Assembly: GCA_910577065.1 (NCBI GenBank)
Contig: CAJTLD010000027.1
Location: 3,338 to 24,766 of the forward strand
DNA: 21,429 nucleotides
Direction of reading: 5' to 3'
From: an uncultured Lachnospiraceae bacterium
GTDB lineage: Bacteria; Bacillota; Clostridia; Lachnospirales; Lachnospiraceae
Shown piece by piece: positions 1 to 7,545 of this stretch (within the stretch, counting starts at the first letter, position 1; every line of letters starts with the position of its first letter). The translations under genes and the position numbers were made by a program. The notes beneath the pieces were generated by a model. The model was given only the letters and a program-made list of their open reading frames with translations, did not search any database and had not been told where the DNA came from.

Positions 1-1
1 C

Positions 2-133
2 CATGGCGGCGAACTGGCGATTAGCATTGTGGCTGCGCTTCTGGTGATAGGGGCGGTATTGCTTTTGCTTTCCCGCGCGGACACCGGGCTTTTGCGTGCA
101 TATGTGGCAATGTGCCTGGAAGCGGCGTGTTAA
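2..133 (+). CDS. C-terminal end of a small membrane protein (5' end outside window)
   Basis: An open frame enters from the left edge and ends at TAA 131-133, giving the last 43 residues of a protein. The visible part starts HGGELAIS and has one hydrophobic segment of about 17 residues (ISIVAALLVIGAVLLLL), then a short tail with two cysteines (MCLEAAC). The stop codon overlaps the AAAGGAGG ribosome site of the next gene, so the two are very probably co-transcribed. One TM segment near the end of a small protein, upstream of two other small envelope proteins, could suit a pilin-like or assembly protein of a Tad-type operon, but the fragment is too short to assign a family. Function unknown. Confidence 0.6.
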   Translation, partial: HGGELAISIVAALLVIGAVLLLLSRADTGLLRAYVAMCLEAAC

Positions 134-143
134 AGGAGGATAT

Positions 144-656
144 ATGGCAGTTTTAATGAAACAGTATGGCAGGACGGTGTTGTGCTGCGCGGCAGTGTTT
201 TTCATCTTTGGGATATTGTCCGGCATACGTGTGGACGGAAATACCGGGTTTATCCGGATAGCCTATGCGAAAGCGGCGGAAGGAACTGCCGGAGCGGACG
301 CAGGGCAGGGTTTGGATGTGGATACGGTTTTGTCTGTTGCGGCCAGAAAGAAGCCTGAAATCGTATTTCAATATACAAAGGTTCTGTCGCAGGAGAAAAT
401 GAACCTAAATAAAATGTTTTCGGCTTTGGACGCGGATGGGCAGGAAGCTTTTGTAACGGTTACAGACGTGCTGGACAGCGACGCAGACAGTATTATGTAC
501 CCGTCAAAAGAGGATCGGAAAAATCAGGCCGCCGCATATCCGGCAGACCGTTTTGTCTTTCCGCGCCCGGGAATTTACACCATCAAAGTAAAAGCGGCGG
601 ATCGGGAGCATAAAACCGCCGCCGCACAGTACCGGATTCCGGTAACGGGCAATTGA
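144..656 (+). CDS. Small secreted or membrane-anchored envelope protein, function unknown
   Basis: A 170-aa protein. The start is ATG 144, because AAAGGAGG at 132-139 sits just upstream; an in-frame ATG at 96 has no such site and lies inside the preceding gene. Residues about 10-27 (TVLCCAAVFFIFGILSGI) form a signal peptide or signal anchor. The rest is predicted to be extracellular. A C-terminal part (RFVFPRPGIYTIKVKAAD) has the F-PG-Y-I-V-A-D pattern of Ig/PKD-like beta-sandwich domains, preceded by a segment that could be another strand set. No catalytic motif is seen. It lies 13 bases before the next gene in the same operon. Gene order (small membrane protein, this, TM protein with InlB repeat, huge subtilase) suggests a role in a surface appendage or its display; this is inference only. 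Confidence 0.75.
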   Translation: MAVLMKQYGRTVLCCAAVFFIFGILSGIRVDGNTGFIRIAYAKAAEGTAGADAGQGLDVDTVLSVAARKKPEIVFQYTKVLSQEKMNLNKMFSALDADGQEAFVTVTDVLDSDADSIMYPSKEDRKNQAAAYPADRFVFPRPGIYTIKVKAADREHKTAAAQYRIPVTGN

Positions 657-669
657 GAAAGGATACCGT

Positions 670-1326
670 ATGAAGAAAATTGCGTTTGGAATGGCGTGCG
701 GCCTGCTGGCCGTGTTTGTTACCGCAATGATGCTGACGATGTATGGAAGGCAGGCCAGGCAGAGCGAAGCCGCCCTTATGCTGGCAGGGGCGCTTGATTC
801 GTCCCTGTCCGGCGTATTGCAGGAACAAAACGGTATGGCCGAAAATAATGAGTATTTGGTAGCGGACTTTTTAAAGGCGCTTTTGATACAGGCAAACAGC
901 GATTCCGATATTACCGTGTCCATATTGGACGCGGATTACAAAAAAGGAATTTTGTCAGTGGAAATTACGCAGAAATTTAAGCACCCAAACGGGAATGCGG
1001 GAAGCGTTTCAGAAACCCGGACTGTAATACTGGACAGGGCGCAGAAAAAGGAAGTTCCAAAGGAATACAAAAATGTGAGTTTTTATACGGCGGACGGGGA
1101 ATTGTATAAAGAATACAGCCTGCCCAAAGGCGCAGTCTGTACAATGCCGGCCGCCCCAAAGAAAGATGGAAAAAATTTCAGGAACTGGCGTTTTATAAAC
1201 GGCGGCTCAGGAGAAGCTTTGGGACAGGCAGTTTCTTTTCCCGGCGGGCAAAAATACGTATTGTCGTCGAATGGGGAAGTCTATAAGGTTTTAGAGGATA
1301 CAAAACTGATCGCGGCGTTTGAGTGA
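670..1326 (+). CDS. TM-anchored protein with C-terminal InlB-like repeat (minor-pilin-like architecture)
   Basis: A 218-aa protein, ATG 670, preceded by AGAAAGGA. Residues 4-24 form a single TM segment followed directly by an amphipathic stretch rich in Q, S, A and L (residues 27-50), the layout of TadE-like minor pilins and pseudopilins. Residues about 60-130 are an uncharacterised ectodomain. Residues about 136-218 match the InlB B-repeat/Listeria-Bacteroides pattern: VSFYTADGELY, a proline-containing middle (TMPAAPKKDGKNFRNWRF) and the terminal DTKLIAAFE, equivalent to the usual ending DTTLYAxW. The same repeat type recurs in the large subtilase 31 bases downstream, so the two probably act on the same surface structure. 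No enzyme motif is visible. The Tad/pilin link is inferred from architecture. Confidence 0.75.
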   Translation: MKKIAFGMACGLLAVFVTAMMLTMYGRQARQSEAALMLAGALDSSLSGVLQEQNGMAENNEYLVADFLKALLIQANSDSDITVSILDADYKKGILSVEITQKFKHPNGNAGSVSETRTVILDRAQKKEVPKEYKNVSFYTADGELYKEYSLPKGAVCTMPAAPKKDGKNFRNWRFINGGSGEALGQAVSFPGGQKYVLSSNGEVYKVLEDTKLIAAFE

Positions 1327-1337
1327 AGCGGCGGATG

Positions 1338-1345
1338 AAAGGAGG
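1338..1345 (+). promoter_or_regulatory. Ribosome binding site deciding the TTG start of the subtilase gene
   Basis: AAAGGAGG, 12 bases before TTG 1358. No in-frame ATG gives a signal peptide here. Starting at TTG 1358 puts MKKRLQLRK directly before the hydrophobic core, a textbook signal peptide. An earlier TTG at 1319 overlaps the end of the preceding gene, has no ribosome site and would add 13 charged residues. Confidence 0.7.
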
Positions 1346-1357
1346 AAACGACAGAAT

Positions 1358-4300
1358 TTGAAAAAGCGGTTACAATTGAGGAAAACGGCGGCGTGGATGC
1401 TGATATGTATTTTGGGCGCCGCGTCGGTATCATTGACGGGATATGCGAAAGAAAACGTATACCAAAAGAAGGATTCTAAAAAGAAGCAGGAATTTAAGAC
1501 GGAGTGGACGGGACGGCTGCCGGACGCAGGAGCACATCCGGCAAATATAACGGAAGTGTCCGATCTGGAATCGCTCTGCGCTGCCGTAGCCGAAACGGAA
1601 AGCGGGATAAAGCCGCAGTGCAGGGAACAGGAAGGGACGGACGGCGTATGGCAGAATAAACGCCTTCTGGTAAAAAGTGAAACGGACTTTGACACAATGG
1701 GAGCGGATCGTGTGATTTATGGCTATGACGAGATGTATATTCTGGAATACGATACCCAGGAACATACAAAAGCAGCGTTTGAAACGCTTAAAAATGCGCC
1801 GGATTTGACCGTGGAACCCGATTATGTGTATGAAAAAACGGCGGAGGGCACGGGCGCTTTAGAAGAAACGCCTGCCGTAAAGCAGCCCGGCGCTTCTGTC
1901 ATAACGCCGGGTAAGGAGCGGGAAGTATGTGTGGCCGTTCTTGACAGCGGTTATGACGGTAGCTTTGGCGACGCCAGGATTGTACAGGGAACAGATATAA
2001 CGGCTTCTGGTACGGTACAGGATCAAAATGGGCATGGGACGGCCGTTGCCAATCTTATTTTAAATTATACGCCGGAATATGTAAAAATTATGCCGGTGAA
2101 AATCGCCGATGAAGGCGGCCGTTCTTCTGCCTTAAAGCTTTATCTTGGGATCTGCCGCGCCATAGAACAGGGCGCGGATATCATCAATATCAGCATGAGC
2201 GCAAATCAGGCGTCAAATCCGGAAACAATTGGCGCAGCCATACGCAGGGCAAGGCAGGCGGGGATTTTTACGGTTGTGTCGGCAGGCAATGAAGGGAAAG
2301 ACGCGTCTTGCTTTTCGCCGTCGGACATAAAAGAGGCAATTGTGGTATCCGCAGTCGGGGCGGATAAAAACAGGGCGGAATACTCGAATTATGGCGCGGG
2401 CATCGACTACTGTTCCTATGGTGAAATGGGCGTTTTGGGACGGGATAAAAAAGAAGTGACGATGAGCGGAACTTCTGTGTCGGCTGCGCTTGTATCGGCT
2501 GTGATTGCAGAATACCTCTCTTGCAATACGGATACTTCTTATGAAAGCGTCATTTCCGCCCTGGATCGGGATGCGCTTGATCTGGGAATGTCCGGAAAAG
2601 ACGACTATTATGGAAGGGGATTTGCCGCGCCAAAAGGGATAAAGCCGGCGGAGGCAGAGAAAGAGGTTATAGAACTTCCGGAACTTTTGACATGCGACTG
2701 GCGGCGGATATCGGACAGAAGGCTAAACGAACTGATTGGAGATTCTGACGAGCGTATTGTGCGCAGGTTTTTGGACTTGAAAAGCGAAGAGGAACGGCAG
2801 GAAATTTTAAAACGCGCGGATATCCTTGGAAACGAGCATGTGGAAATTGTATGCGGCGCGGACGGGACGGAGCGGTACCGGAGTGTGGATACGCTTTACA
2901 AGTATCTGTACAGCGAAAGGTTTGACGCGTATGACGCGCAGAAAAAGATTTCGGGAACGTATTATATGTATATTCAGAACGCGGATCGGAAGGCGTATCT
3001 TTACACCAACCAGGACGGGACAAAATGTACGCTGCATGTAAAATTTTCCGGCACAAAGACAAATCCCGCCGATAACCCGACGATTACGGTTTCCGGCACA
3101 AACGCCGGGGCGGTCAGTCTTTCCGGCGCAAAAATAGACAGCGTAAAAACATTTACGGACGATAACGGAAACGCAAATACCATCGGCCAGGTGGGCGTTG
3201 TGGGCATTGCGGTGAAAAAGAGGGCGCACAGCCGCGTGACGGGCCAAAAGAAAACGCATGAACTAAAGAACAATCACGGAAGCGATTTGTGGTCCGGCGG
3301 TTTTACGGGCTTTGGGAGCAATGCATGCGAAGCCGTGGAAAGCGCGGGTTTAAAGCTTATGGTAGGTATCGGGGATCTTGAACTGAATAAAGAAAATAAA
3401 GTACAGTCATACCAGATTAACCTGACTAATTATCCGGCTTCTGACTGGGGAAGCGTTGATGGATGGACGGTTACGCAGAATCCTTCCTGTTTTCAGGCAG
3501 GTTCAAAGCGCCAGACGCATATCAAAAGCTGTACAAACTGCCATAAGACGACAGATACCAAAGCCGTAACGCAAGCCATACCGCAGCTTTCCCATTCGTT
3601 TGCGGGCGCAGCCTATTTGTATGGAACAAATCACAACATTTTAAACGGGGAACGGTGGCTGCAGTGCGGCTATGCCTGTAAAGACGCCGGAGGCAGCGGT
3701 TATGACAGAAACGGCGCGTGGTGGAGAACGGGCTATGAATATTTACAGCAGATTTGGTATCGCTTTATGGGAACCGACGGGCAGTATCCGGCGGATTATA
3801 CGGCGTTTATAAACGGGTATTATCCTGCAAATGCTTTAGTGCCCGGATGGAGTTATGAAAAATCAGCAGAGTCGGAATTTCTTCCGGCATCCGGAACCGG
3901 AAGTTATCTGGTAACGGATCAGGCCAATATCACATATGTAAATGTTGCGCGCAAAGCATACCGGATTGTATATAACGGAAACGGCGCGGATTTTGGTTCT
4001 GTGGATCCGCAGAGCGCATACTGCGGACAGGTATTGGATTTGAGGAAAAACAGATTTGCGCGCCAGGGAGCCGAATTTCTCGGATGGAGCAAAACGCCGG
4101 ACGGGGAAATTATAAAAAGTTCGGGGGTAAAGAACCTGTCGCTTACCGACGGCGCCGTTGTAACGCTGTATGCAAAGTGGAAGCTGCTGCCGTATAAAAT
4201 TACGCTTGACAATCAGGGAGCAAACAAAAGCGGGGGGACAAGAGCCGTATATGAATGCTTTTCGAAAGGATACTACAAAAATAAGGAGATGACGCAGGTT

Positions 4301-5941
4301 TTTGCAAAAGGCCGCATCCAGGTTCCGGAAAAGGAACGGGAGGATCCCACGCTGCCGGAAGGAGTGCGGAAGCAGCAGTTTTTGGGATATTATACAAAGA
4401 AAAACGGGAAAGGCCATATGGCGGCGGATCGGGACGGTTTCTTGCAGGCCGATATCAACGGCGCGGGAGACTATCGCTATTTTACGGAAGACGCCGTCGT
4501 TTATGCAGACTGGGCGGATATGTGCGCAGTCCGGTTTGACGCAAACCTTACCGAAGAGGATGAAAAAATCCTGTCGGAAGGCGAAAGCCACAAATCAAAC
4601 GACGGCCTTGCGCTTTGCCCGTTCACCCGTTTTGCCGCCGCCGGAGAGGATATTACGGTAAGCTTTGGGGAAGCGGTCATTCAAAATGAAACGTTTCGGG
4701 ATATCTACCGTTTTCGCGGATGGAGCCTTACGCCGAAGATAAAAGACGAATCGGAGTTGATACTGAGTAAAGAAATTCTGGCCTGTACGTTTACTATGGA
4801 AAAGGATGTGACGCTGTACGCGCAGTGGGACTGCAGCTTTGTAATTGCCTGTATGGGAAACGGGCAGACAGAAGGAGCAGACTACCTGCAGGAGGTAAGT
4901 TCTGTTACCGATGAATTTACCTTCTGCCAAAATGGCGAAGGGCAGGAAGAATGTTTCTTTAGAAAAGAGACGCAAAAACCCGCAATGGACATTGCCACGG
5001 GGCAAATGACAAATGAAGCCGGACAGCCTTATATGGAGCGGGTGCCATATCGTTTTCTGGGATTTAGCCTGGAAAAAGAGAAAGGTTCACAGGAGAACCG
5101 GGAAATTTACTGGGACAAAAATACCCGTATGCAGGGCGGCGAGATGATTATAAACGCAAAAGAGAAAATTTTGTTCGGAGCGGCTCCTTCTGATTTTAAC
5201 GCCGGGACGCAAACGAGCGTTTCACAGGAAGGCTTAATCCGGGACAATACGCCTGTGATTCCGGTTTATGCAGTCTGGGATGAGTATCCGCAGATTTTCG
5301 CTGCGGACATCTATGTCCCGCTTTCGGACGCCCAAAACGGCGTTTTGTCCAAAACATATCTTCTGGATGCTGCAAAGGCCGTGGATGAAGAATTAAAGTC
5401 AAAAACCAACCCAAGCGGTGCGTTTGAATCGGAAGAGGATACGAAGAAAAAGACATTGTTTACCATTGCGGATTATCAGCCGTCAGATTTTACAGGGGCG
5501 GAGCAGGAAATGAGCCTTACGGTAACATACCGGGCGAAAGATGGCGTCGATAATATGACGGAAAAGATGGTTCGGGTTTATCTGGTGGATACTTCCGGCA
5601 AAGACGACGACAGCGGAACAGTCCGTTTTATTTCAGAGCAGCATGCGGATACGCTGGATCGGGATTCTGTCTGGAGGGATGGGGCGTATGCCGATACGCT
5701 GGCGCGTGCGCTTGGAAATAAAAAGACCGGGGAAGAATATACGTCGGTTACGCCCGTACAGAAGGCGTTCGGTATAAAGCCTGTTTTAAAGCCGGGCAGC
5801 GGCGTCTGGGATCATGTGCAGCAGATATGGGAGTTTACCCATGACGAAGTGCTATGTATACAGGATTACGTGGAAATTTCCGGGCCAGAGGGGGAGCCGG
5901 CGGAGTTTTTAGAAAAATTCGGCTACTGCAGGGTGCGGTAG
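1358..5941 (+). CDS. Large secreted subtilisin-like serine protease (S8) with InlB-like repeats
   Basis: A 1527-aa secreted protein from a TTG start. Residues 1-30 are a signal peptide (core AAWMLICILGAASVSL). Residues about 99-160 resemble an I9-type propeptide (YGYDEMYILEYDTQEH..VEPDYVY). The S8 domain spans about 185-430 with an intact triad: Asp196 in VAVLDSG, His226 in NGHGT, Ser373 in MSGTSVSAAL, and oxyanion Asn311 in SAGNEG. A novel-looking middle region (about 500-865) holds C725-T-N-C-H729 and other cysteines. About four InlB-like repeats begin near residues 868, 945, 1056 and 1161, with endings such as VTLYAKW, VVYADW, VTLYAQW and PVYAVW. An Ig-like (DUF5011-type) segment follows at about 1310-1412, then a terminal domain. 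There is no LPxTG or C-terminal TM. It probably matures other surface proteins or acts as an adhesin-protease; the substrate is unknown. Confidence 0.88.
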   Translation: MKKRLQLRKTAAWMLICILGAASVSLTGYAKENVYQKKDSKKKQEFKTEWTGRLPDAGAHPANITEVSDLESLCAAVAETESGIKPQCREQEGTDGVWQNKRLLVKSETDFDTMGADRVIYGYDEMYILEYDTQEHTKAAFETLKNAPDLTVEPDYVYEKTAEGTGALEETPAVKQPGASVITPGKEREVCVAVLDSGYDGSFGDARIVQGTDITASGTVQDQNGHGTAVANLILNYTPEYVKIMPVKIADEGGRSSALKLYLGICRAIEQGADIINISMSANQASNPETIGAAIRRARQAGIFTVVSAGNEGKDASCFSPSDIKEAIVVSAVGADKNRAEYSNYGAGIDYCSYGEMGVLGRDKKEVTMSGTSVSAALVSAVIAEYLSCNTDTSYESVISALDRDALDLGMSGKDDYYGRGFAAPKGIKPAEAEKEVIELPELLTCDWRRISDRRLNELIGDSDERIVRRFLDLKSEEERQEILKRADILGNEHVEIVCGADGTERYRSVDTLYKYLYSERFDAYDAQKKISGTYYMYIQNADRKAYLYTNQDGTKCTLHVKFSGTKTNPADNPTITVSGTNAGAVSLSGAKIDSVKTFTDDNGNANTIGQVGVVGIAVKKRAHSRVTGQKKTHELKNNHGSDLWSGGFTGFGSNACEAVESAGLKLMVGIGDLELNKENKVQSYQINLTNYPASDWGSVDGWTVTQNPSCFQAGSKRQTHIKSCTNCHKTTDTKAVTQAIPQLSHSFAGAAYLYGTNHNILNGERWLQCGYACKDAGGSGYDRNGAWWRTGYEYLQQIWYRFMGTDGQYPADYTAFINGYYPANALVPGWSYEKSAESEFLPASGTGSYLVTDQANITYVNVARKAYRIVYNGNGADFGSVDPQSAYCGQVLDLRKNRFARQGAEFLGWSKTPDGEIIKSSGVKNLSLTDGAVVTLYAKWKLLPYKITLDNQGANKSGGTRAVYECFSKGYYKNKEMTQVFAKGRIQVPEKEREDPTLPEGVRKQQFLGYYTKKNGKGHMAADRDGFLQADINGAGDYRYFTEDAVVYADWADMCAVRFDANLTEEDEKILSEGESHKSNDGLALCPFTRFAAAGEDITVSFGEAVIQNETFRDIYRFRGWSLTPKIKDESELILSKEILACTFTMEKDVTLYAQWDCSFVIACMGNGQTEGADYLQEVSSVTDEFTFCQNGEGQEECFFRKETQKPAMDIATGQMTNEAGQPYMERVPYRFLGFSLEKEKGSQENREIYWDKNTRMQGGEMIINAKEKILFGAAPSDFNAGTQTSVSQEGLIRDNTPVIPVYAVWDEYPQIFAADIYVPLSDAQNGVLSKTYLLDAAKAVDEELKSKTNPSGAFESEEDTKKKTLFTIADYQPSDFTGAEQEMSLTVTYRAKDGVDNMTEKMVRVYLVDTSGKDDDSGTVRFISEQHADTLDRDSVWRDGAYADTLARALGNKKTGEEYTSVTPVQKAFGIKPVLKPGSGVWDHVQQIWEFTHDEVLCIQDYVEISGPEGEPAEFLEKFGYCRVR

Positions 5942-5950
5942 AAATAGGTG

Positions 5951-6000
5951 AAAAAGGGGCTGTCGCAATCAGGATTAAGTATACGAACAGCCCCTTTTTG
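5951..6000. terminator. Bidirectional intrinsic terminator between convergent genes
   Basis: A perfect 13-bp inverted repeat: AAAAAGGGGCTGT (5951-5963) pairs with ACAGCCCCTTTTT (5987-5999) around a 23-base loop. The A-tract on one side and T-tract on the other let it stop transcription from both the subtilase gene (stop at 5941) and the minus-strand transporter gene, whose stop codon is at 6007-6009. Confidence 0.92.
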
Positions 6001-6006
6001 TAACAA

Positions 6007-7266
6007 TTATTTTTCGGACGGAAGTTTCATATAGATCTTTTCAATCCGGTTTTTGTCCATTTTGTGCACCTGCAGCAAAATGTCTTCGTCTGTAATTACG
6101 ATTTCATTTTTTTCGGGCAGATGATCTAACAGGCCAATCAGGTATCCGCCTACGGTATCGTAATCTTCGGAATGGAACGGCAGGTTCAGTTCGTTACACA
6201 AATCTTCTAAATTCATGGAACCCTGGATATAATATTCCCGGTCGTTTATTTTGATCAGGGGATCTTCTTCGTCTGCGTCGTATTCGTCGCGGATTTCGCC
6301 GACAATTTCTTCCAAGAGATCCTCCATCGTAATCATACCTGCGGTCGTGCCGTATTCGTCTAAAACAATTGCGAAATTGATGGATTTTTTCTGCATTTCA
6401 AAGAAAAGTTCGGAAGTTATTTTGTGTTCGTACGTAAAATAAGGTTCCCTCAGCAAATCTTTGATTCGGAAGCGTTCCCTGTCTTCGCATAAAAGCAAAT
6501 CCTTCATATTAATAATGCCGATTACATTGTCCGTGGTATCTTCGTAAATGGGAAGCCGTGTAAATTTGTCTTCGCGGAAAATCGCAATGATTTCTTCGTA
6601 GGTGCTGTCTGATTTGGCGAAGGTCATGTCAATGCGCGGAATCATGATTTCTTTGGCCTGGGAATCGCCGAAATCAAACATATTGTTGATCATTTTGTGC
6701 TCCGAATTTTCAAGCACTCCGGTTTCATGCCCTACGTCTACGATAGTCTTAAATTCTTCTTCTGTCATGGCGGCCTTTTCTGCGTTGGGATCCGCCCGCA
6801 GCAGCAGAAGAAAATGCATGGACAGCCAGTTGATAATAAAGATAAGCGGCGTTAAAATCCACATCAGCCCGCGGATCATGGAAGCGTAAGTAAGCGCTAT
6901 CCGGTCTGCGTAGATGGTGGCAAGCGTTTTTGGGGAAATTTCCCCGAAAATCAGGATAAGCAGCGTTAAAATCCCGGTTGCAATGCCTGCGCCCATGCTG
7001 CCGAACATGCGGATTGCAAGCGTTGTGGCCAGAGAAGACGCGGAAAGATTGACAATGTTGTTTCCTATTAAAATGGCGCTGAGCATTTTATGCATATCGT
7101 CGGTGATGGAGAGCACGCGCGCAGCGCGTTTGTCGCCCCCTTCTGCTAATGTCCGCATACGGATGCGGCTGGTTGTGGTAAAAGCTGTTTCGGCAGAAGA
7201 AAAAAATGCGGATAACAGCAGTAGAAGAACTAAGACGACGAGTTGTGCAATGGTTGTTGGACTCAA
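6007..7266 (-). CDS. CNNM/CBS/CorC_HlyC family membrane protein (probable Mg2+ or ion transporter)
   Basis: A 419-aa polytopic membrane protein of the HlyC/CorC (CNNM/YhdP/YfjD) family. Residues 1-195 are the CNNM (DUF21) domain, with a first TM segment at 7-22, the family motif SSAETAF at 23-29, and FGEISPK at 107-113. A CBS pair follows (about 205-325; IMIPRIDM opens CBS1, FAIVLDEYGTTAGMITMEDL lies in CBS2) and then a C-terminal CorC_HlyC domain (about 335-417; YDTVGGYLIGLL). The length is normal for the family. The start is TTG (7266-7264), supported by an AGAGGT site 7 bases upstream. Family members export or transport Mg2+ and related divalent ions, with adenine nucleotide binding at the CBS pair; older 'hemolysin' names are misleading. 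It is transcribed alone, divergent from glgP, and appears unrelated to the surface genes. Confidence 0.93.
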   Translation of the reverse strand: MSPTTIAQLVVLVLLLLLSAFFSSAETAFTTTSRIRMRTLAEGGDKRAARVLSITDDMHKMLSAILIGNNIVNLSASSLATTLAIRMFGSMGAGIATGILTLLILIFGEISPKTLATIYADRIALTYASMIRGLMWILTPLIFIINWLSMHFLLLLRADPNAEKAAMTEEEFKTIVDVGHETGVLENSEHKMINNMFDFGDSQAKEIMIPRIDMTFAKSDSTYEEIIAIFREDKFTRLPIYEDTTDNVIGIINMKDLLLCEDRERFRIKDLLREPYFTYEHKITSELFFEMQKKSINFAIVLDEYGTTAGMITMEDLLEEIVGEIRDEYDADEEDPLIKINDREYYIQGSMNLEDLCNELNLPFHSEDYDTVGGYLIGLLDHLPEKNEIVITDEDILLQVHKMDKNRIEKIYMKLPSEK

Positions 7267-7545
7267 TAAAATTACCTCTGCTTTCTATGAAAACTGATAC
7301 ATAATAGTATACCCCCCTGACGCTTAGAGTATATTTTTCAAATACGTTCTAAGGTTTGGAGATTTGAAAAAACACCTACAGGATAAATTTTACAGATTTT
7401 ATCTGCGCCGTCAATATGAGATATAAAGATTTTATAAAATTTTAACGATATTCAAATGTAATTATTGTTTCATATTAGAGGGGGACGTGTTATAATATAG
7501 CAATGTATTGTAACCAAACGCTCATAAAAATCTTGGAGGGAAAAC
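7267..7545. other. Divergent intergenic region between the transporter gene and glgP
   Basis: 279 AT-rich bases with no gene. On the minus strand, AGAGGT (7279-7274) is the ribosome site of the transporter gene. A minus-strand promoter must be here, but I cannot fix it: TTGAAA and two TATACT boxes are present without a good 17-base spacing. On the plus strand an extended -10 for glgP is clear, and GGAGG 7535-7539 is its ribosome site. Short AT-rich dyads (for example CAGAT/ATCTG at 7393-7405) have no clear role. Confidence 0.6.
7488..7496 (+). promoter_or_regulatory. Extended -10 promoter of glgP
   Basis: TGTTATAAT: a perfect -10 box at 7491-7496 with the TG of an extended -10 at 7488-7489. 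The -35 is poor (TTTCAT at 7468-7473 with 17-base spacing, or TTGTTT at 7466-7471 with 19), as is common for extended -10 promoters. It lies about 50 bases before the ATG. Confidence 0.65.

Noticed and set aside
3530..3544. CxxCH in the subtilase as a cytochrome c haem site
   Set aside because: A single motif within a region holding other Cys/His, no further haem ligands evident, and no cytochrome genes around; metal ribbon or disulfide is likelier.
3863..4591. A 242-codon minus-strand frame inside the subtilase gene
   Set aside because: No family pattern or ribosome site; it is the complement of InlB-repeat coding sequence.
7393..7405. Palindrome CAGAT-TTT-ATCTG in the transporter/glgP intergenic region as an operator
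   Set aside because: Short, AT-rich and not overlapping the mapped -10 region; expected by chance in such sequence.
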